From Blasia pusilla (Eukaryota > Marchantiophyta > Marchantiopsida > Blasiales): a stretch of DNA of 64,000 nt. The DNA lies in NCBI GenBank assembly GCA_050084515.1, contig CM114271.1, forward strand, positions 26,040,001 to 26,104,000. The letters are read 5' to 3'. Below are positions 45,901-57,345 of the stretch, in pieces. Position 1 is the first letter of the stretch. Each line of letters starts with the position of its first letter. Position numbers and translations under genes: made by a program. A model generated the notes under the pieces. The model made no database searches. It was not told the origin of the DNA and was given only the letters and a program-made list of their open reading frames with translations.

Positions 45901-48354
45901 AGCTGTGTCTCTATGAAGAGGATGGTTCTCTCTTGTCAATGCTTCATTAACTGCTTTTGCCACCATATCATTGGTATCACAATCCACTGTTCATATGAAT
46001 CTACTTCTGTATCAGCTCTTCAATGCAATGATGGTGAGCAGCTATGTGCTTAGTTCTTTTAGAATATCAGAGTTTCTCTATAACCTAGCTATTACAAGCA
46101 CACTTAGTGCAATAGCAACCACTCAGGTTAGATTGTAGAGGAAAGCACTAGACAAGCTGTACCACCAGACTACCTAGCATTCTCAAGCACACGTAGTGCA
46201 ATAGCAACCACTCAGATTAGCAGCAGTAGACATCTCAATGGCAAGCACTCAGATTAGTACTATTAGACACCTGGCGTCACAAGACTCACTGAACCCCTCA
46301 GGTCAGCAGACCTCTCAGTCTGGAAGCAGGAGCACACTGAACTACTGAGGTCAGAAGCACAATCCACTCAGGTAAGCCAAGCACACTCAGCGCTGCTCAA
46401 TCAGGTCCTCAGCTCAGAGAGTTCTGTACGAAAAGGTGTAAGAAATGTAATTTCGCAGGGCACCCTCAGGGGGTTATATACAGCCAAGAGAACGAGTTTC
46501 TAGGTTTTAGGGTTAGTGCCTGCCGCCCACAGTAATTCTCAGAATTACTGAGGTAACTATATAGTAACAAGAAGTTACCATTTACTGTGGTAAAACACTA
46601 AGTTACTATAGTAATTCTATCAGTTACTTTCTACTATAGTAAACTCCAAGTTACTATGTTTTTACAAGAAGTTCTTTCTGGTATCAGTAGATCTGCTTGT
46701 ATTTAGCAAGGTAATTGGACTTTGATTAGCACAGTAAACTACAATGTTACTTATGACCAATGTTGCCAAGCAAATCCCTCACAAAGCTGCCTCTCTGAGA
46801 ACCTTTGTTTCATGCAACAACATAACATTTTCACTGCATACTGATTTTGGGACGAGTACAATTGGCAGCTTTCAGAAGACTACCATCAGTAGAATCATAT
46901 TGATTTCTTTAACCTTTGCCGACGCTTAACCTTCAAGTTGGAAGTGTACCAGTACATGTGTATGTTCAACGTCTGAGTCTATACACTGATTTTTCATTTC
47001 AGGTTGGAGTATCGGTGGTAGATCGTTTCACATACTACACACTCCAGTTTTTTGAAAATCTTGATATCTTTTCAAATGAAACACTGCAAAGGTATGCTTA
47101 CACACCACTTCTTCAAGATATGGATTTTAGTATGTGTTAGGTATGTCCTTTTGAGCAAACCTTCTTAACACATCTGTTGAAGACAGTCCAGAATTTGGGA
47201 TAACATGCGAATCTCAATATGCAGGACTGCTGAATGTATAGAGTGAAGCTCAGACTGATGACTAACCAGTATTGGAAGTGTCTTTATATAGAAAATCTTC
47301 TCCTTATATAGAAAATCTTCTCACCAGTCATTTTTTCAAGCCTTCTAGTATCTGGATGATGCCGAAGTGGGAAGTAGGAAGTTGGATCTTCTTTTTGTCG
47401 CACAAAAATCTTACTTAGGAGTATTTGCTTATGTCTAGAGGAGTAGGGTGATTGGATTTATATGGAGGCTGCGTGGTAATATGAAATCATCTGTACTGTA
47501 TGCAGCCTTTTACAGACTTTTGACCCAAAACTGCTCGATTCACACATAGATTATAGGAGTGATCTCTTCTCTCGGGCTCTTGACAAGGTAGAGTTTGTCT
47601 TGTTAGCCAACCGAATGAAATGGATTCATACTTCTGCAAAAGCTTCATTGAAGCTGCACATCATCAGAAGATGATTTCGCAATGAAACCTTTTTCAATTA
47701 TTCTCATCTGGTGTATCTTTGCTCTCCATAGTTGAGCTGGTTGACACCATTAAGCCTTAGATTATAGCACGGTGCTGACTCTGGCTTTCTTCACAAATCA
47801 GGTTCCTTTGACAGATTTCTTTGGATCTGTAATGGAAGTAGAACATACGACTGCTGCATATCCAGGGTATTTTCATTCCTCAAAAAAGGACAAGGATACA
47901 ACATTTGAAGTGGAAAGAGTGTCAGGGGAAACTGGCCCTTCATGCGAGGGGGATTCTGCTGTAGATTACACAAAGGTAACTGGACTTGTTCTTCATCCTT
48001 GAATAGTGGTTTCAGTCTCCATGTGAAAATGCTGAATTCTTTTTGCACGTTGTTGAGCAGGGCTCCAGTTTCACTCTGTCATAAGTTCTGCCGGTTAAGT
48101 CCCTCATGGGAGGCATTTCAAAATGCTGGAATCATTCTTACACAAGGACAATGATTTCAGCAGCAATCCTGCCTACTCACCATGCACATTTGTGACAGGG
48201 TGACAATTGGCAGGAAAGGAGTGAAGCCAAGGGAGTTGCATTTGAGCTGTACAGCAGAAGAGCGGACGATCGTCCTGTTGTTTTTGGACTCATTGGACTT
48301 GCAATTGCTGTAAGCGTATCATCCCTGTTGTACCCGAACACTCAATCAAGTTAG
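42908..48354 (+). CDS. GPI8: GPI8/PIG-K, catalytic subunit of GPI transamidase (10 exons)
   Basis: C13-family cysteine protease of the ER GPI-transamidase complex, which cleaves C-terminal signals and attaches GPI anchors. Proposed exons: 42908-43038, 43393-43434, 43655-43799, 44269-44498, 44959-45016, 45406-45483, 47003-47091, 47506-47587, 47802-47975, 48199-48354. All phases agree and give 394 residues, the usual family length. The signal peptide [18 protein letters not shown] is followed by [14 protein letters not shown]. The catalytic His is in YMTGHGG (exon 4) and the catalytic Cys in VDTCQAAT (exon 5). Exon 6 holds [20 protein letters not shown], and the last exon encodes the C-terminal membrane helix. 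Intron 2 appears to use a GC donor (ACAG|GCAAAT). GGNR follows the catalytic His where relatives usually have GGDE. Intron 6 is 1.5 kb and carries repeats. Confidence 0.93.
45952..46935 (-). repeat. R1 repeat, inverse copy in GPI8 intron 6, split by a 610-bp insertion
   Basis: The reverse complement of 19570-19965 is found here in two pieces: 46670-46935 matches 19570-19850, and 45952-46059 matches 19840-19965. The plus-strand copy at 19570 has the two parts contiguous, so the DNA between them is a later insertion. Confidence 0.8.
46060..46669. mobile_element. 610-bp insertion in the intronic R1 copy, 8-bp target duplication
   Basis: AGTTCTTT occurs on both sides (46052-46059 and 46670-46677) but only once in the R1 copy near 19843. 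The insert holds several CACTCAGATTAG-like words, a GGGTTATATAC segment near 46470 and TTACTATAGTAA-type palindromes in its right third. No coding frame and no obvious terminal inverted repeats. The duplication length suits hAT-type elements, but the ends do not confirm this. Confidence 0.75.
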
Positions 48355-50583
48355 TGCTCTTCCTCAAACCAAAGAGGACTACTGAACCAAACTTGCTGAA
48401 GATTGACCTTCCAGAAGCTTCTCTCTGACCTTTCCAGATGGCAGAAAACTTTTCAGAGGACCTGAAGGGGATCATTTTTCTAACACCTCAACGGTTTGAT
48501 GCAACTCCGCAGCCAACATAGTAGCAAGCTATCAACTGGTGATAGAGTTAGGTGGCTTGTCCTTTAGCTTGTACCTAGTGCCTGTGATGCTTATGGCAAC
48601 TCTTCGTAGACACTGGAGTTGAGGCCAATTATTAGATAGAGTAGACTGGCTGTTCCTTGAAGTGCAGTGATACATGGTGCTTCTTTCGGGCTACAACCTG
48701 ACGACACCCTACACATGAGTATGTGATGGGAACCAGGAGGAATTTGTTTCTAGCATATCTACGTACTTTGGTGATTGTTATCATGCTGGAATGTCCCTTG
48801 GCATTTTTCAGATGTCCCCCAAATCTTGCAGATGCTTGCTGCTCTCAAGGTGACATGCAGTTGAGAAATAGTATTGGATTCTTGTTTTGGTCCCTAAATG
48901 CAGGTACAAGATTGAATTTCCTCTCGGCGTGGCCCTGCGTCGTGAGATATCAAACACTTAAGTTAGTAGCATCAAATTTGCTCGGGATATCCACAGATCA
49001 AATCTAGTTCTGTTTTGAAAAGGAACACTAAAAGATTTTCCTCCCGAAGCATAGTTTGCGTCTCTGCCCACATATGCTACCCCATTTCCTTTTTTATGAG
49101 AACTGAAAATCCTTTCAGAGGCTAACTTCCGAATAGTTACATGAGGTTTGAGGCCCCCATTGTGCCAAATGTAGAAGCCAATTGAAGGGAGTTATTCCTT
49201 GGGAGGCATATCGTATCAATTAATGACTTTTTGGTACATAAAATTGGATATGAGACATGATGCCAAGAATGTTCATAACGTCAAAGATGAAATTATGGGT
49301 TACAGACTCTTAGATTATGGATCTTGATAAATAGTGTTCAAAGTTCAGGACACACGGGATATTAATAAGAAATCCATTTGTAGCCAAGTTATTATTTTTC
49401 CATGACGTTGAATTTTCTAGGAATGCCCTTGTCCACAAGTTATTATTATTTTCATGACGTTGGACATCTAGGAATGCCCATGTCCACAAGTTATTATTAT
49501 TTTCATGACGTTGAATTTTCTAGGAATGCCCATGTCCACAAGGATATATAGCATTTAGATTTAGAAGATGACAATTCTTAGTTAGACGGACCTAATGAAC
49601 CTAATCAAAAGCTAGGAGGATGATTGGGGTGCTTCCATGTCATTTTTGGCATCGTATTTGAATACGATGCCAAAGATCATGATCGTATTTGAACTTACAC
49701 AATCACCCAAACCTTGTGGACACAACACCTTGATATATTTATATTCAAATAAAATCAATGATAACCTCACAAGACCTTAGGAAGACCATCACCTTAATTG
49801 TAATCAAGATTTGAGGGACTTTGTAAGCTAGCTCAAAGTTTCTTTGAGCTAACAATTTTTGTAATTTCCCTTTTACCTATAACGAGTAGTTTCTCATGAG
49901 TGAATAAGTAAATTGAGATCTTTGGGTGTCGCTTGTCACTCAGCTCTTGTGAAGCTCTCTTCCCGTTCCATTCCACATGAACAAGAATGCGGCCTTGGTA
50001 TTGTCAAAGAAAGGGTAGCAAATATAGTAAGCCATGAAGTTGAGTAGACATCAATAAAGCAACAATATAGGAGGGAAAAGTGAATGCCTTTTGTGAAATG
50101 CCATCGGGGCATGCTGCAGATGGTTGTATACAATATAAAGACTGACGTAGTTTTCATTGACCATAACGATGTAGGATACCAAGGTGTGATGCGTGCTGAT
50201 GTTAAGTTTAGCTATCGGGCTCGAGTCGTCTTATTAGCGTCGGATGAAGACAAAAACTTCGATTGGCGGACTTTCGTTTGACTAGTTACTAGCTAAGATG
50301 GCTTAGCAAAGTCTTCCTATATATTCTTCAAGCCTATATATAGGTTTGATAGAGTCTTCCTAGCTATCCAGGGTGGGGTGACCCTTATCCCCATAAATAG
50401 CTGCGCCTTTTCTTGCGTAAGGCTAGTCTTAGGGCGCATGCTTGTCTCACCTAGTGTTAGTCCTACGACTGGTTTCCTCATTATTCGTAGTCTTGTGACT
50501 ACCTAGTCTACGTTTAGACTTTGGTGAGTGAAACCAAAGTCTTTCCTCTATGGACAGACGATCATAACTTGCTTCTCGACTCC
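48355..50583. other. intergenic DNA downstream of GPI8
   Basis: The start should contain the GPI8 3' UTR. No other gene is recognised. A three-unit tandem repeat lies at 49386-49542. The stretch 49640-50570 contains TATA-like and promoter-like words and may be part of an LTR or other element, but it has no second copy in the window. Confidence 0.4.
49386..49542. repeat. three tandem copies of a ~52-bp unit
   Basis: The unit reads roughly AAGTTATTATTATTTTCATG ACG TTGAATTTTCTAGGAATG CCC ATGTCCAC. Copies start near 49386, 49436 and 49488. The first and third keep GAATTTTCTAGG, and the middle one has GGACATCTAGG. Confidence 0.85.
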
Positions 50584-50691
50584 CTTGTCGTGCGAATCCA
50601 CATCGTAATACAACATACATCGCTGACATACCATACTCACATACATACATAATATAGATGAGAGCATCCACAAACACAAGTGTACCACAAC
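50584..50691 (-). repeat. partial LTR start directly after the gypsy B 3' LTR
   Basis: On the minus strand, TGTGGTACACTTGTGTTTG restarts right after the B LTR and follows it for about 108 bases to GATTCGCACGACAA, then diverges. It duplicates the first part of the LTR at 51179. Confidence 0.85.
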
Positions 50692-50693
50692 TG

Positions 50694-51179
50694 AAATCCG
50701 TGAAAGAACTAATGTCATAAAACACGTATAGAATCACATACAATCGAACCAAACCCACTCCACGATGGGAGAATCCAGTCGAAGCTTGCGGGAACCATCA
50801 TAGCCAAGAGCTCTACTCACTACCAAGGCTAACTCCAAACGCAAGAGGCTCAACTCAAAGAACTAACTGTTCTTTGAGTGCACTCCACACTATATCCTCC
50901 AACCTAAGAGCGGGCCCTACTGGAAAAGTCACCCTCAACTGAGTCACCCTCAACTGAGTAACCCCCAACCCTATGTATGAAACCGCATCTCTACCTAGAC
51001 ACTACGGCCCTACATAAGGTATGGCCTCTACTAGCACACTATACTCTACAACATAATCCGTACGGTCATGACAGTTGTCGTGCGAATCCACATCGTCATA
51101 CAACATACATCGCTGACATACCATACTCACATACATACATAACATAGACGAGAGCATCCACAAACACAAGTGTACCACA
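50694..51179 (-). repeat. 3' LTR of gypsy B
   Basis: 486 bp on the minus strand, from TGTGGTACACTTG after the purine tract to GGATTTCA. It aligns with the shared LTR at 60053-60631 over the 3' two thirds with few differences. The 5' third is more diverged and lacks a segment of about 80 bases. Confidence 0.8.
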
Positions 51180-51354
51180 ACTCGTCCCCCTAACTGGCGG
51201 TTAGGTCCCTCTAACTCCCAGTTAGCCCTATACATCTACTACATGCTATACACCTTCGTGGGTGCACGAATCAGAAGGCCGGGTGCTAGGTTGCCCCATC
51301 GTTAGTCGCACATCTGTAATCCATATCATGCAAAGATCAAGTCATCTACCTCTC

Positions 51355-51870
51355 CTAAGTACATTGAGGACAAACCCACCTTCCAGTAGGAACAACATCC
51401 ATACGTGGACTCAAACATATCATGTGCCAACCCCTAGAACACCGATCAGACACCAACATACGGGCTGCGTTACCAGTAGACCCATACAACATGCACCTCA
51501 AGCTAGCACGTATCATGGCTAAGCTCGGGTCAACAATACCAATCACATTTGGAAGATGACATGGCCCACAATTACGCACATGGTCCTTCCAAACAACTCC
51601 ATCACGACCCTCCAACATGAGAACTCCAGAAGCTAACACCTCGCGCACTCGTAAAATAGTGCGGCCTGCCGTCACATCCAACGTTGTCGGTGCAATCTGA
51701 TGCAAATAGACATAGTCCCCCACATGGAACCTACGAATCGATGGTAAATAACCTCCACCCCGAATGGTTGCATACCGCAACGTATCCCTGTGTTGAGCAA
51801 TGGCAAGATTCTCAAAGGCAGTTGGCATAACTCTCCAAAAGAGCTCTGCCCGCTGAGAACACACTCATCC
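51355..51870 (-). pseudogene. gypsy B polyprotein end with PHD finger (two ligands lost)
   Basis: A 169-codon frame, open to its natural stop at 51357. It starts in the post-integrase region (FWRVMPTAFENLAIAQHRDT) and continues through the FHVGDYVYLHQ barrel-like segment, DVTAGRTILRVREVL and EGRDGVVWKDHVRNC. It ends LRCMLYGS...LVSDRCSRGWHMICL...GRWVCPQCT. Cys 2 and Cys 3 of the C4HC3 set are Tyr and Ser. The rest of the PHD pattern is kept, confirming that the finger belongs to the polyprotein. Confidence 0.88.
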
Positions 51871-51879
51871 ACATCTTTG

Positions 51880-52780
51880 GGTCATCAAGGTTCACCACCT
51901 CACTAGACTCCGACAATTGTCCTTTGGCAAGTCCGGATCTCGGCCGTATAACAGAAAATAAGGTGAGAAGGAAGCCAAGGATGCTTGGCGACTGAACCTA
52001 TACCCCATGGCTAACCATGGTAACTGAATATCCCAATCTCCAAGATGCCCCTTCTGTAGGCCATACTTGCGCAATGCCCTCTTTACCGTCTGAACCACAC
52101 GCTCAGCCAAACCATCTGCCTCTAGATGATCTTGAGACGTGGTCTGATGATCAATCAACGCCTTGTCACACAAGACCTGAAACTCACCCCAAACTCAGAC
52201 CTTGGTCGGTCAAGACTTCATTTGGTGCACCAAAATGACTAAACACTCTATCAAGAAACGCATAGGCCGTTCCCTCACTTGCCTTGTCAAGTAATGCCAC
52301 CAACTCAATCCACTTGGAGAAGTGGTCCACCATCACCAACACATATCGATGATATCGTACAGTCAACGGTAACGGTCCCGCAAAGTCCACACTCCAACGG
52401 TAACCCAACCCCATAATAGGCAAAGGATGTAACTGTGGTGTAGGGGCATTGAATGATGCCCTCACCTGGTCACAAACCATACAACGTGACACCAACTACT
52501 GCACCTGAGTATGCATGCCACGCCATCAATATTGACCAAGGAGTAAGCTATACGTACGCTTTACCCCAAAAGGTCCCAACTCCTCATGGGTATGTCGCAC
52601 AATGCGCTCTCTCTGAGCCAAATGCAACACTACTCGTACTCTACCATCCTCCCACACACGGAGAATATGTGTTCCCTCCAATCGATACCTCTTAGCACAT
52701 TGAAGAACACGGTCTCGCTCCTTGGCACTCACTATGCCTGGCACCCTACTGGTCCGTAGGAACTCCAACACCAACGCATC
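51880..52780 (-). pseudogene. gypsy B integrase
   Basis: Zinc-binding part near 52526-52774 (HTHEELGPFGVKRTYSLL, with Pro for the second His). The CMVCD pair follows at about 52470. The core has YRWSVDFAGPLPL (first Asp, near 52400), NEVLTDQG (second Asp, near 52195) and LEADGLAERVVQTVKRALRK (Glu, near 52110). All three catalytic acids are present in frames separated by short breaks. Integrase would insert the cDNA. Confidence 0.88.
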
Positions 52781-53424
52781 ATCATGAATATCACGTTGAT
52801 CTGTACCACATCTCTAACCTTTGGATCTAAAGGCTAGCCATCTTCCCTCTGACAAGAGTAAGATGTCATGTGGTCCTCCATACTAGAGTCCACCCCTAAC
52901 CAACATAAAAAGGCAGATGCATGCCCACCTGGCACCATCTCCTCATCAACCTTGCTATGCCATCTAGCCCCAGTTGCATCCTCTTGGCTAGTACATGGGT
53001 TCCTACTCAACCGATCAGCATCAAGGTTGGCAACTCCAGGTCTATGTACCACCTGGAAGTCATACTCTTGTAAGATAAGAGCCCACCGTGCAAGCATCCA
53101 TGTAAGCTTGTCAGACTCCATCAATCACTTGAGCGGCTGGTGATCAGTAACAAGGATAAACTGTGTGCCAAACAAGTAACACCTAAAATGTGCCACAACC
53201 CACACTACTGCCAAGCACTCTCCCTCATATGAACTATAGCACGACTCCGCTGCATTATTCGAACGACTTGCATAGGCCACCAGAAACTCCATGTGCTCAT
53301 CATCATGTTGTGTCAACACCGCTCCAAGTCCCAACCTACTCCAATCAGTGTGTAACTGAAATGGGCGTCCTTTGATAGGTCTCCTCAAGATAGGCGCCGT
53401 CACCAAATGGGCCTTGAGCTCCAC
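52781..53424 (-). pseudogene. gypsy B RNase H and connection
   Basis: Open stretch 53424-53125: MELKAHLVTAPILRRP, FQLHTDWSRLGLGAVLTQ, CYSSYEGECLAVVWVVAHF and LVTDHQPLK, which covers three of the catalytic acids. A stop at about 53125 is followed by LTWMLARWALILQEYDFQVV and VHRPGVANLDADRLSRNPC with the last Asp. Confidence 0.9.
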
Positions 53425-53460
53425 AAAAGCTCTCTCCTGATCATCTCCCCAGTGCCACTC

Positions 53461-54467
53461 CTAATCTGATTTCAGCAATTGGTTCAAAGGCTTTGCCATA
53501 ACACTAAATCCCTTCATATACCTCCAATAGTAGTTTGCCAATCCCATGAATGCCCGAACTCTATTCACATCTACTGGATGAGGAATAAGTGCAATAGCCT
53601 CCACCTTTGCTTGCTGAACTCCCAAACCACCTGGATAGATCACATGACCCAAGTACTCAACATCCTCATGGAAGAACTTACACTTTCCTCGATGCAAACG
53701 TAGACCATAAGCTTTCAACCGATCAAACACAATCTGCAAATGTATCTAATGCTCCTCCACCGTGTTACTGAACACCAAGATATCATCAATGTTACACCGG
53801 AAAAATCCAATCATGCTAGGATCTTGTCCATGACTCTCTGAAACTCGGCACGTGCATTCTTAAACCCAAAAGGTAAGAATTTCCACTGGTACAAACAATC
53901 TTTGCCATGAGAGTTGACACCCCAAAATGCTTTCTTGGCCTTGTCACTCTCGCGAATTGGCAACTGATGGTATCCTTCCCGAAGATCCAAAGTACTGAAA
54001 ATCTTTGCCTGTCCCACCACATCAAAGATCTCCTCAGGTGTAGGCATGGCATACCTATCGTCCTTGGTTTGCCGATTGATAGGACGGTAATCTCCACACA
54101 TCCGCCTATCTGTGTAGTTGCCATGCACATCCTTTTTAGCACGCATGATAGTGGTTGATGCATACTCTCCATACAAAAACTCCACTAATCCAACCTCCAA
54201 AAGGTCCAACGTCCTACTCTGAATCAAGTCCCTCTCCATATCACTATATCGGTAGGGATGACGGAAGATTGGCGAATCACTAGCCAAATCAATCAGTATA
54301 TTGGGTCCAACCAAAGCACCCAACTCCTTCATGCTTAAGGCAAAAAAACTCCTATAAGCACGTAGGAATTGTGTCAAGCGTCGTTTCTCACCTCCCCTAA
54401 GCTTGGGCCCAAGTAATGGCTCCCAAGTCTCCTCCACTAGCACCCTAGAGGGAGAGGATGATGCCAT
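53461..54467 (-). pseudogene. gypsy B reverse transcriptase
   Basis: 218 open codons from 54467: PLLGPKLRGGEKRRLTQFL, YRYSDMERDLIQSR, MRAKKDVHGNYTDRRMCGDY, the motif A segment KIFSTLDLREGYHQLPI, and motif B FLPFGFKNARAEFQRVMD. After a frameshift near 53811 the active-site box reads CNIDDILVFS (Asn for Tyr of YIDD, both Asp kept) near 53775-53800. The thumb region continues at 53739-53461 (GLRLHRGKCKFF, FMGLANYYWRYMKGF). Confidence 0.92.
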
Positions 54468-54689
54468 TGGCTGCTATCCAACCCCCTCACAAGATGGTAC
54501 ACCCTTAGCTACACCATCATCTGAGCAAATAACTCCTTCACCAGCATGAGCAACCAACTCCACATGCCCAACCATTACATCCCATTTACTCCAAGGATGC
54601 AAAATACTATCTTCCTCGCCCCCAACCGATGTCTCTACCGTCCCGTTAGCCATTGAGCTCATCACAAGGGGTGGAAGACCCATAGACAT

Positions 54690-55690
54690 AGTCCAAAATC
54701 GACGTTACTCGGCCATCCTAAGACTCAAAATCCAGGTCAAACAATTCAGGTCCATGGCCTGACCCAACACATGACGTCGTGAAGCCTCAGAAATGGAAGC
54801 AACCGCTGTCACACCAGTAGCAAATCCCATCGCACGCTCTCTCTCATCAGCATTAGGCTCCACCAACTGTCGCACATGCGAATCCCATACAAGCCAAGAA
54901 TCACCTTCCTTGTAGGCATGTGACGAGGGAAAACTCACAAATTTTGGTAGTGCTATCCTAGGCTGGCCCACACGGTTCACCACTGCCATGGGTGACCGAT
55001 CAATAACCCTCACCACCTGAGAAAGTTGCCCATTATCCAAGATAATATCCATTGTAAGGCAAGGATCCCGCTGCACTGCATCATATGCTCGACGTAGAAC
55101 CTCCCTAGGCAACAAGTTTGTCCACCACAAGCGTGGACGATGTGCACGCGAGCCAACTCGCGCTGCATCCAACAACACCGTTGGTCCAATCCAAGAACAC
55201 TCGCCATCATCCGGGTCCGAGTGTCATCCAATAATGGAACATTCTCTAGAATGTAAGCTGGAGCACGTGCCTGATGAACCTGAAGATGTCGTAACACCCG
55301 TAACATCTCCCAAAACAATCGAGACCTAGGGTCGTGTAATCCCTCACCACGACCAGCACGTGTATGACCCTGACATGGCCATCCAGAAATCACCAAATCC
55401 ATAGGACCAACGCTCTCAAGGTCCTGCGCCCCCAACAATGCAATGTGTGACGGCAAAGCACGATGGTACCCACGAATAGCTGATGGCGGCAACAACTCAG
55501 GATATCTCTGCATCAAGTGACCAATATGTCGGGATGAGACTCTCTGGGCCGTCTCATCTCGCTCCACATACACGTATCTCCGCACAAGAATACCGGCCTA
55601 CAATACTGCAGCCAAAACCACTGCTAATCCCACCAAAGAGATCTAACACACAAATGCCCTCCGGTGGATACTGCCATACAATGGGTATAG
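54690..55690 (-). pseudogene. gypsy B C5-cytosine DNA methyltransferase domain (DNMT3-like)
   Basis: Transfers methyl from S-adenosylmethionine to cytosine C5 in the active family. Motif I is ICVLDLFGGISSG near 55625-55670. Motif II is RYVYVERDE near 55555-55585. Motif IV is LVISGWPCQGHTRAG with the catalytic Cys codon at 55383-55385, followed by DPRSRLFWEMLRVLRHL. Motif VI is AYILENVPLLDD near 55225-55260, motif VIII ARVGSRAHRPRLWWTNLL near 55115-55165, motif IX ERERAMGFATGVTAV near 54800-54850, and motif X RRHVLGQAMDLNCLTWIL near 54730-54785. Motifs II-VI are in one frame (55585-55010) and VIII-X in another (55178-54705). A further break follows motif I. There is no PWWP or ADD domain attached. 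Order and wording favour DNMT3 over DRM, CMT or MET1. Confidence 0.92.
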
Positions 55691-55791
55691 TATCCAAATG
55701 GGATAACCAATGGACAGAAGTAGGAGTCCGTGGGGCCTCCTCTTCCTCGTGAGGTATAATGACCTCACACCAAGCCCTTCGCACTAGGCGA

Positions 55792-56640
55792 TCAACCTCC
55801 GCCATAGTGCACCTTTGAACTCCAAAGTGGCACATCCAACGATGAGGATGCCTTTGCTGCAAAACTAGGGACCTCCTCTACCTCCTCATGCATAGGAGAA
55901 TCCATAGCAGAAACATTACCCTCCAAAAAGTCTCCTGGCCAAGTGACTACTCCACTAAAACCAGCCACAGATGCTAACACTGTTGGGGAAGACCCTCCTG
56001 GTCGAGCCCCATAAATAAATCTCATTGGAACTTGGCTCATACGTCCATCCCCGAACTGCCAATCAGGTCTATAAGACGCTGTCTCAGTCCAGTAATCCAT
56101 TTGAAAACCCATCGGGTACAATACTGCTCCTCCAACTAGTACATCATACGACTCGGCTAATGTGACCACTGCAGGTACTCCCAACCGGGAGCTATCAGTC
56201 GCATGATTTGGTCTCAACTGTACAGAAAACTTCTCCCGTATCATGAATTGAGACCTATCATTGGCTCCTCCAAGTGATGTTTGAATCTGGAATGGGCAAG
56301 GCTCAAGCTCTGACCTCCGAATACCCAAACCAATACATGCCGCCTTTCCCAACATCAAAGGTTGGGCACTAGAGTCTAACAACACTCTATCTGGTCTATA
56401 CACATGTCCTGTAGGACTCACCCATCGGAATATCCCACTCCGATTGTTCAACATACATACACATGGTGTAAGCCTCTCACGATCAATGGCTGGCCGGGCT
56501 GGTAATGCATCCATCTTCGCCGCTGCTGCCTGCCAAGTAGCACTGATACTCAATGCTAAACTTGATATAGAGGGTCGCTCCACCGCAACACCCTCATCCA
56601 CCTTAGCACGTGTAGCAGTAACACCCCCACGTTCACACAA
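55792..56640 (-). pseudogene. gypsy B aspartic protease and linker
   Basis: Open for 282 codons. The active site reads RVLLDSSAQPLMLGKA (copy A: DSGA), so the glycine of the protease triad is Ser. The fold continues through CPFQIQTSLGG, SYDVLVGGAVLYPMGF and WQFGDGRMSQVPMRF. The C-terminal 60 codons lead towards the methyltransferase domain and have no recognised motif. Confidence 0.78.
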
Positions 56641-56667
56641 CGTGGCTGCTAGCTGAAATACAGGAGC

Positions 56668-57345
56668 TTAGTCAACTCCTAAAGCCATCAGCTCCGTAGC
56701 CGAAAAAAATGGGGATTCCAACACAGAAGTTGCCATCCGCAATACTGCACTGGATGCTGCATCTGTGTCTACTACACGCGATGTAGATGCCTCAGTCCCC
56801 ACTTTAGGCTCAATAGGCCGTGTAGGAACCATGGATGGAGTCCTAAGCACCTTAGACAACAAGAATGACTGGGGAAGCCTAGCCTGCCTCCCAACCTCAC
56901 CCCTCTGCCGGTCCAACTCCACAGTAGCACCACGTGGCTCTGACGCTCGAGTGGCTCCTCTTGTAACTACAACTGATGCCTCAACTTGTGCTGCACTCGC
57001 CATAGAAGAGAGATCATCCCCTCCATAAGAGGTGGAAGCCCCTGCTCCTGAACGTGCTCTATGCTGGATACCAGCCATAGTAGCAAACTTCTGCTCCAAC
57101 TGCTCAATCCTGGCAGCCATAGCTGACTCTGTTGTAGTGGTACGGGTAGCCACCGTAGGCTCTCCAACCACTGGTCCACCTCTACCACCCCTACCACCTC
57201 TACCACCTCGGCCTCTCGGAGCTACTCCACCACGGCCGCGACCTGATCTCAACTCTGGATGAAGATCAAAGCAACGCTCTCGAGGATGACCTGGTCTCCC
57301 GCAATGATCACAGTGAGTTGGGGCCGACTGAGGCTCATCCTCCAA
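56668..57345 (-). pseudogene. gypsy B nucleocapsid region: CCHC knuckle and RGG box
   Basis: Begins with the knuckle CDHCGRPGHPRERC at about 57270-57320, followed by a GRG/RGG tract (57175-57245) with about nine arginine-glycine repeats. A helical segment AARIEQLEQKFATMAGI and an Ala/Thr/Arg-rich linker reach the stop at 56668. The gag body at 57249-58517 overlaps it in another frame, so a frameshift, programmed or mutational, lies between them. Confidence 0.82.

Noticed and set aside
50084-50281. 65-codon plus-strand frame as a retroelement or host peptide
   Set aside because: No match to any domain I know and no second copy in the window. Left as unassigned intergenic DNA.
54690-55690. Methyltransferase as an independent host gene (DRM or DNMT3)
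   Set aside because: No introns or host-type N-terminal domains (UBA, PWWP, ADD). It is flanked on the same strand by protease and RT, and the identical arrangement recurs in copy A.
57032-57262. Plus-strand frame with a proline-rich tail
   Set aside because: Antisense of the RGG tract of gypsy B gag. The PPLPPLPP pattern is a mirror of Arg-Gly codons.
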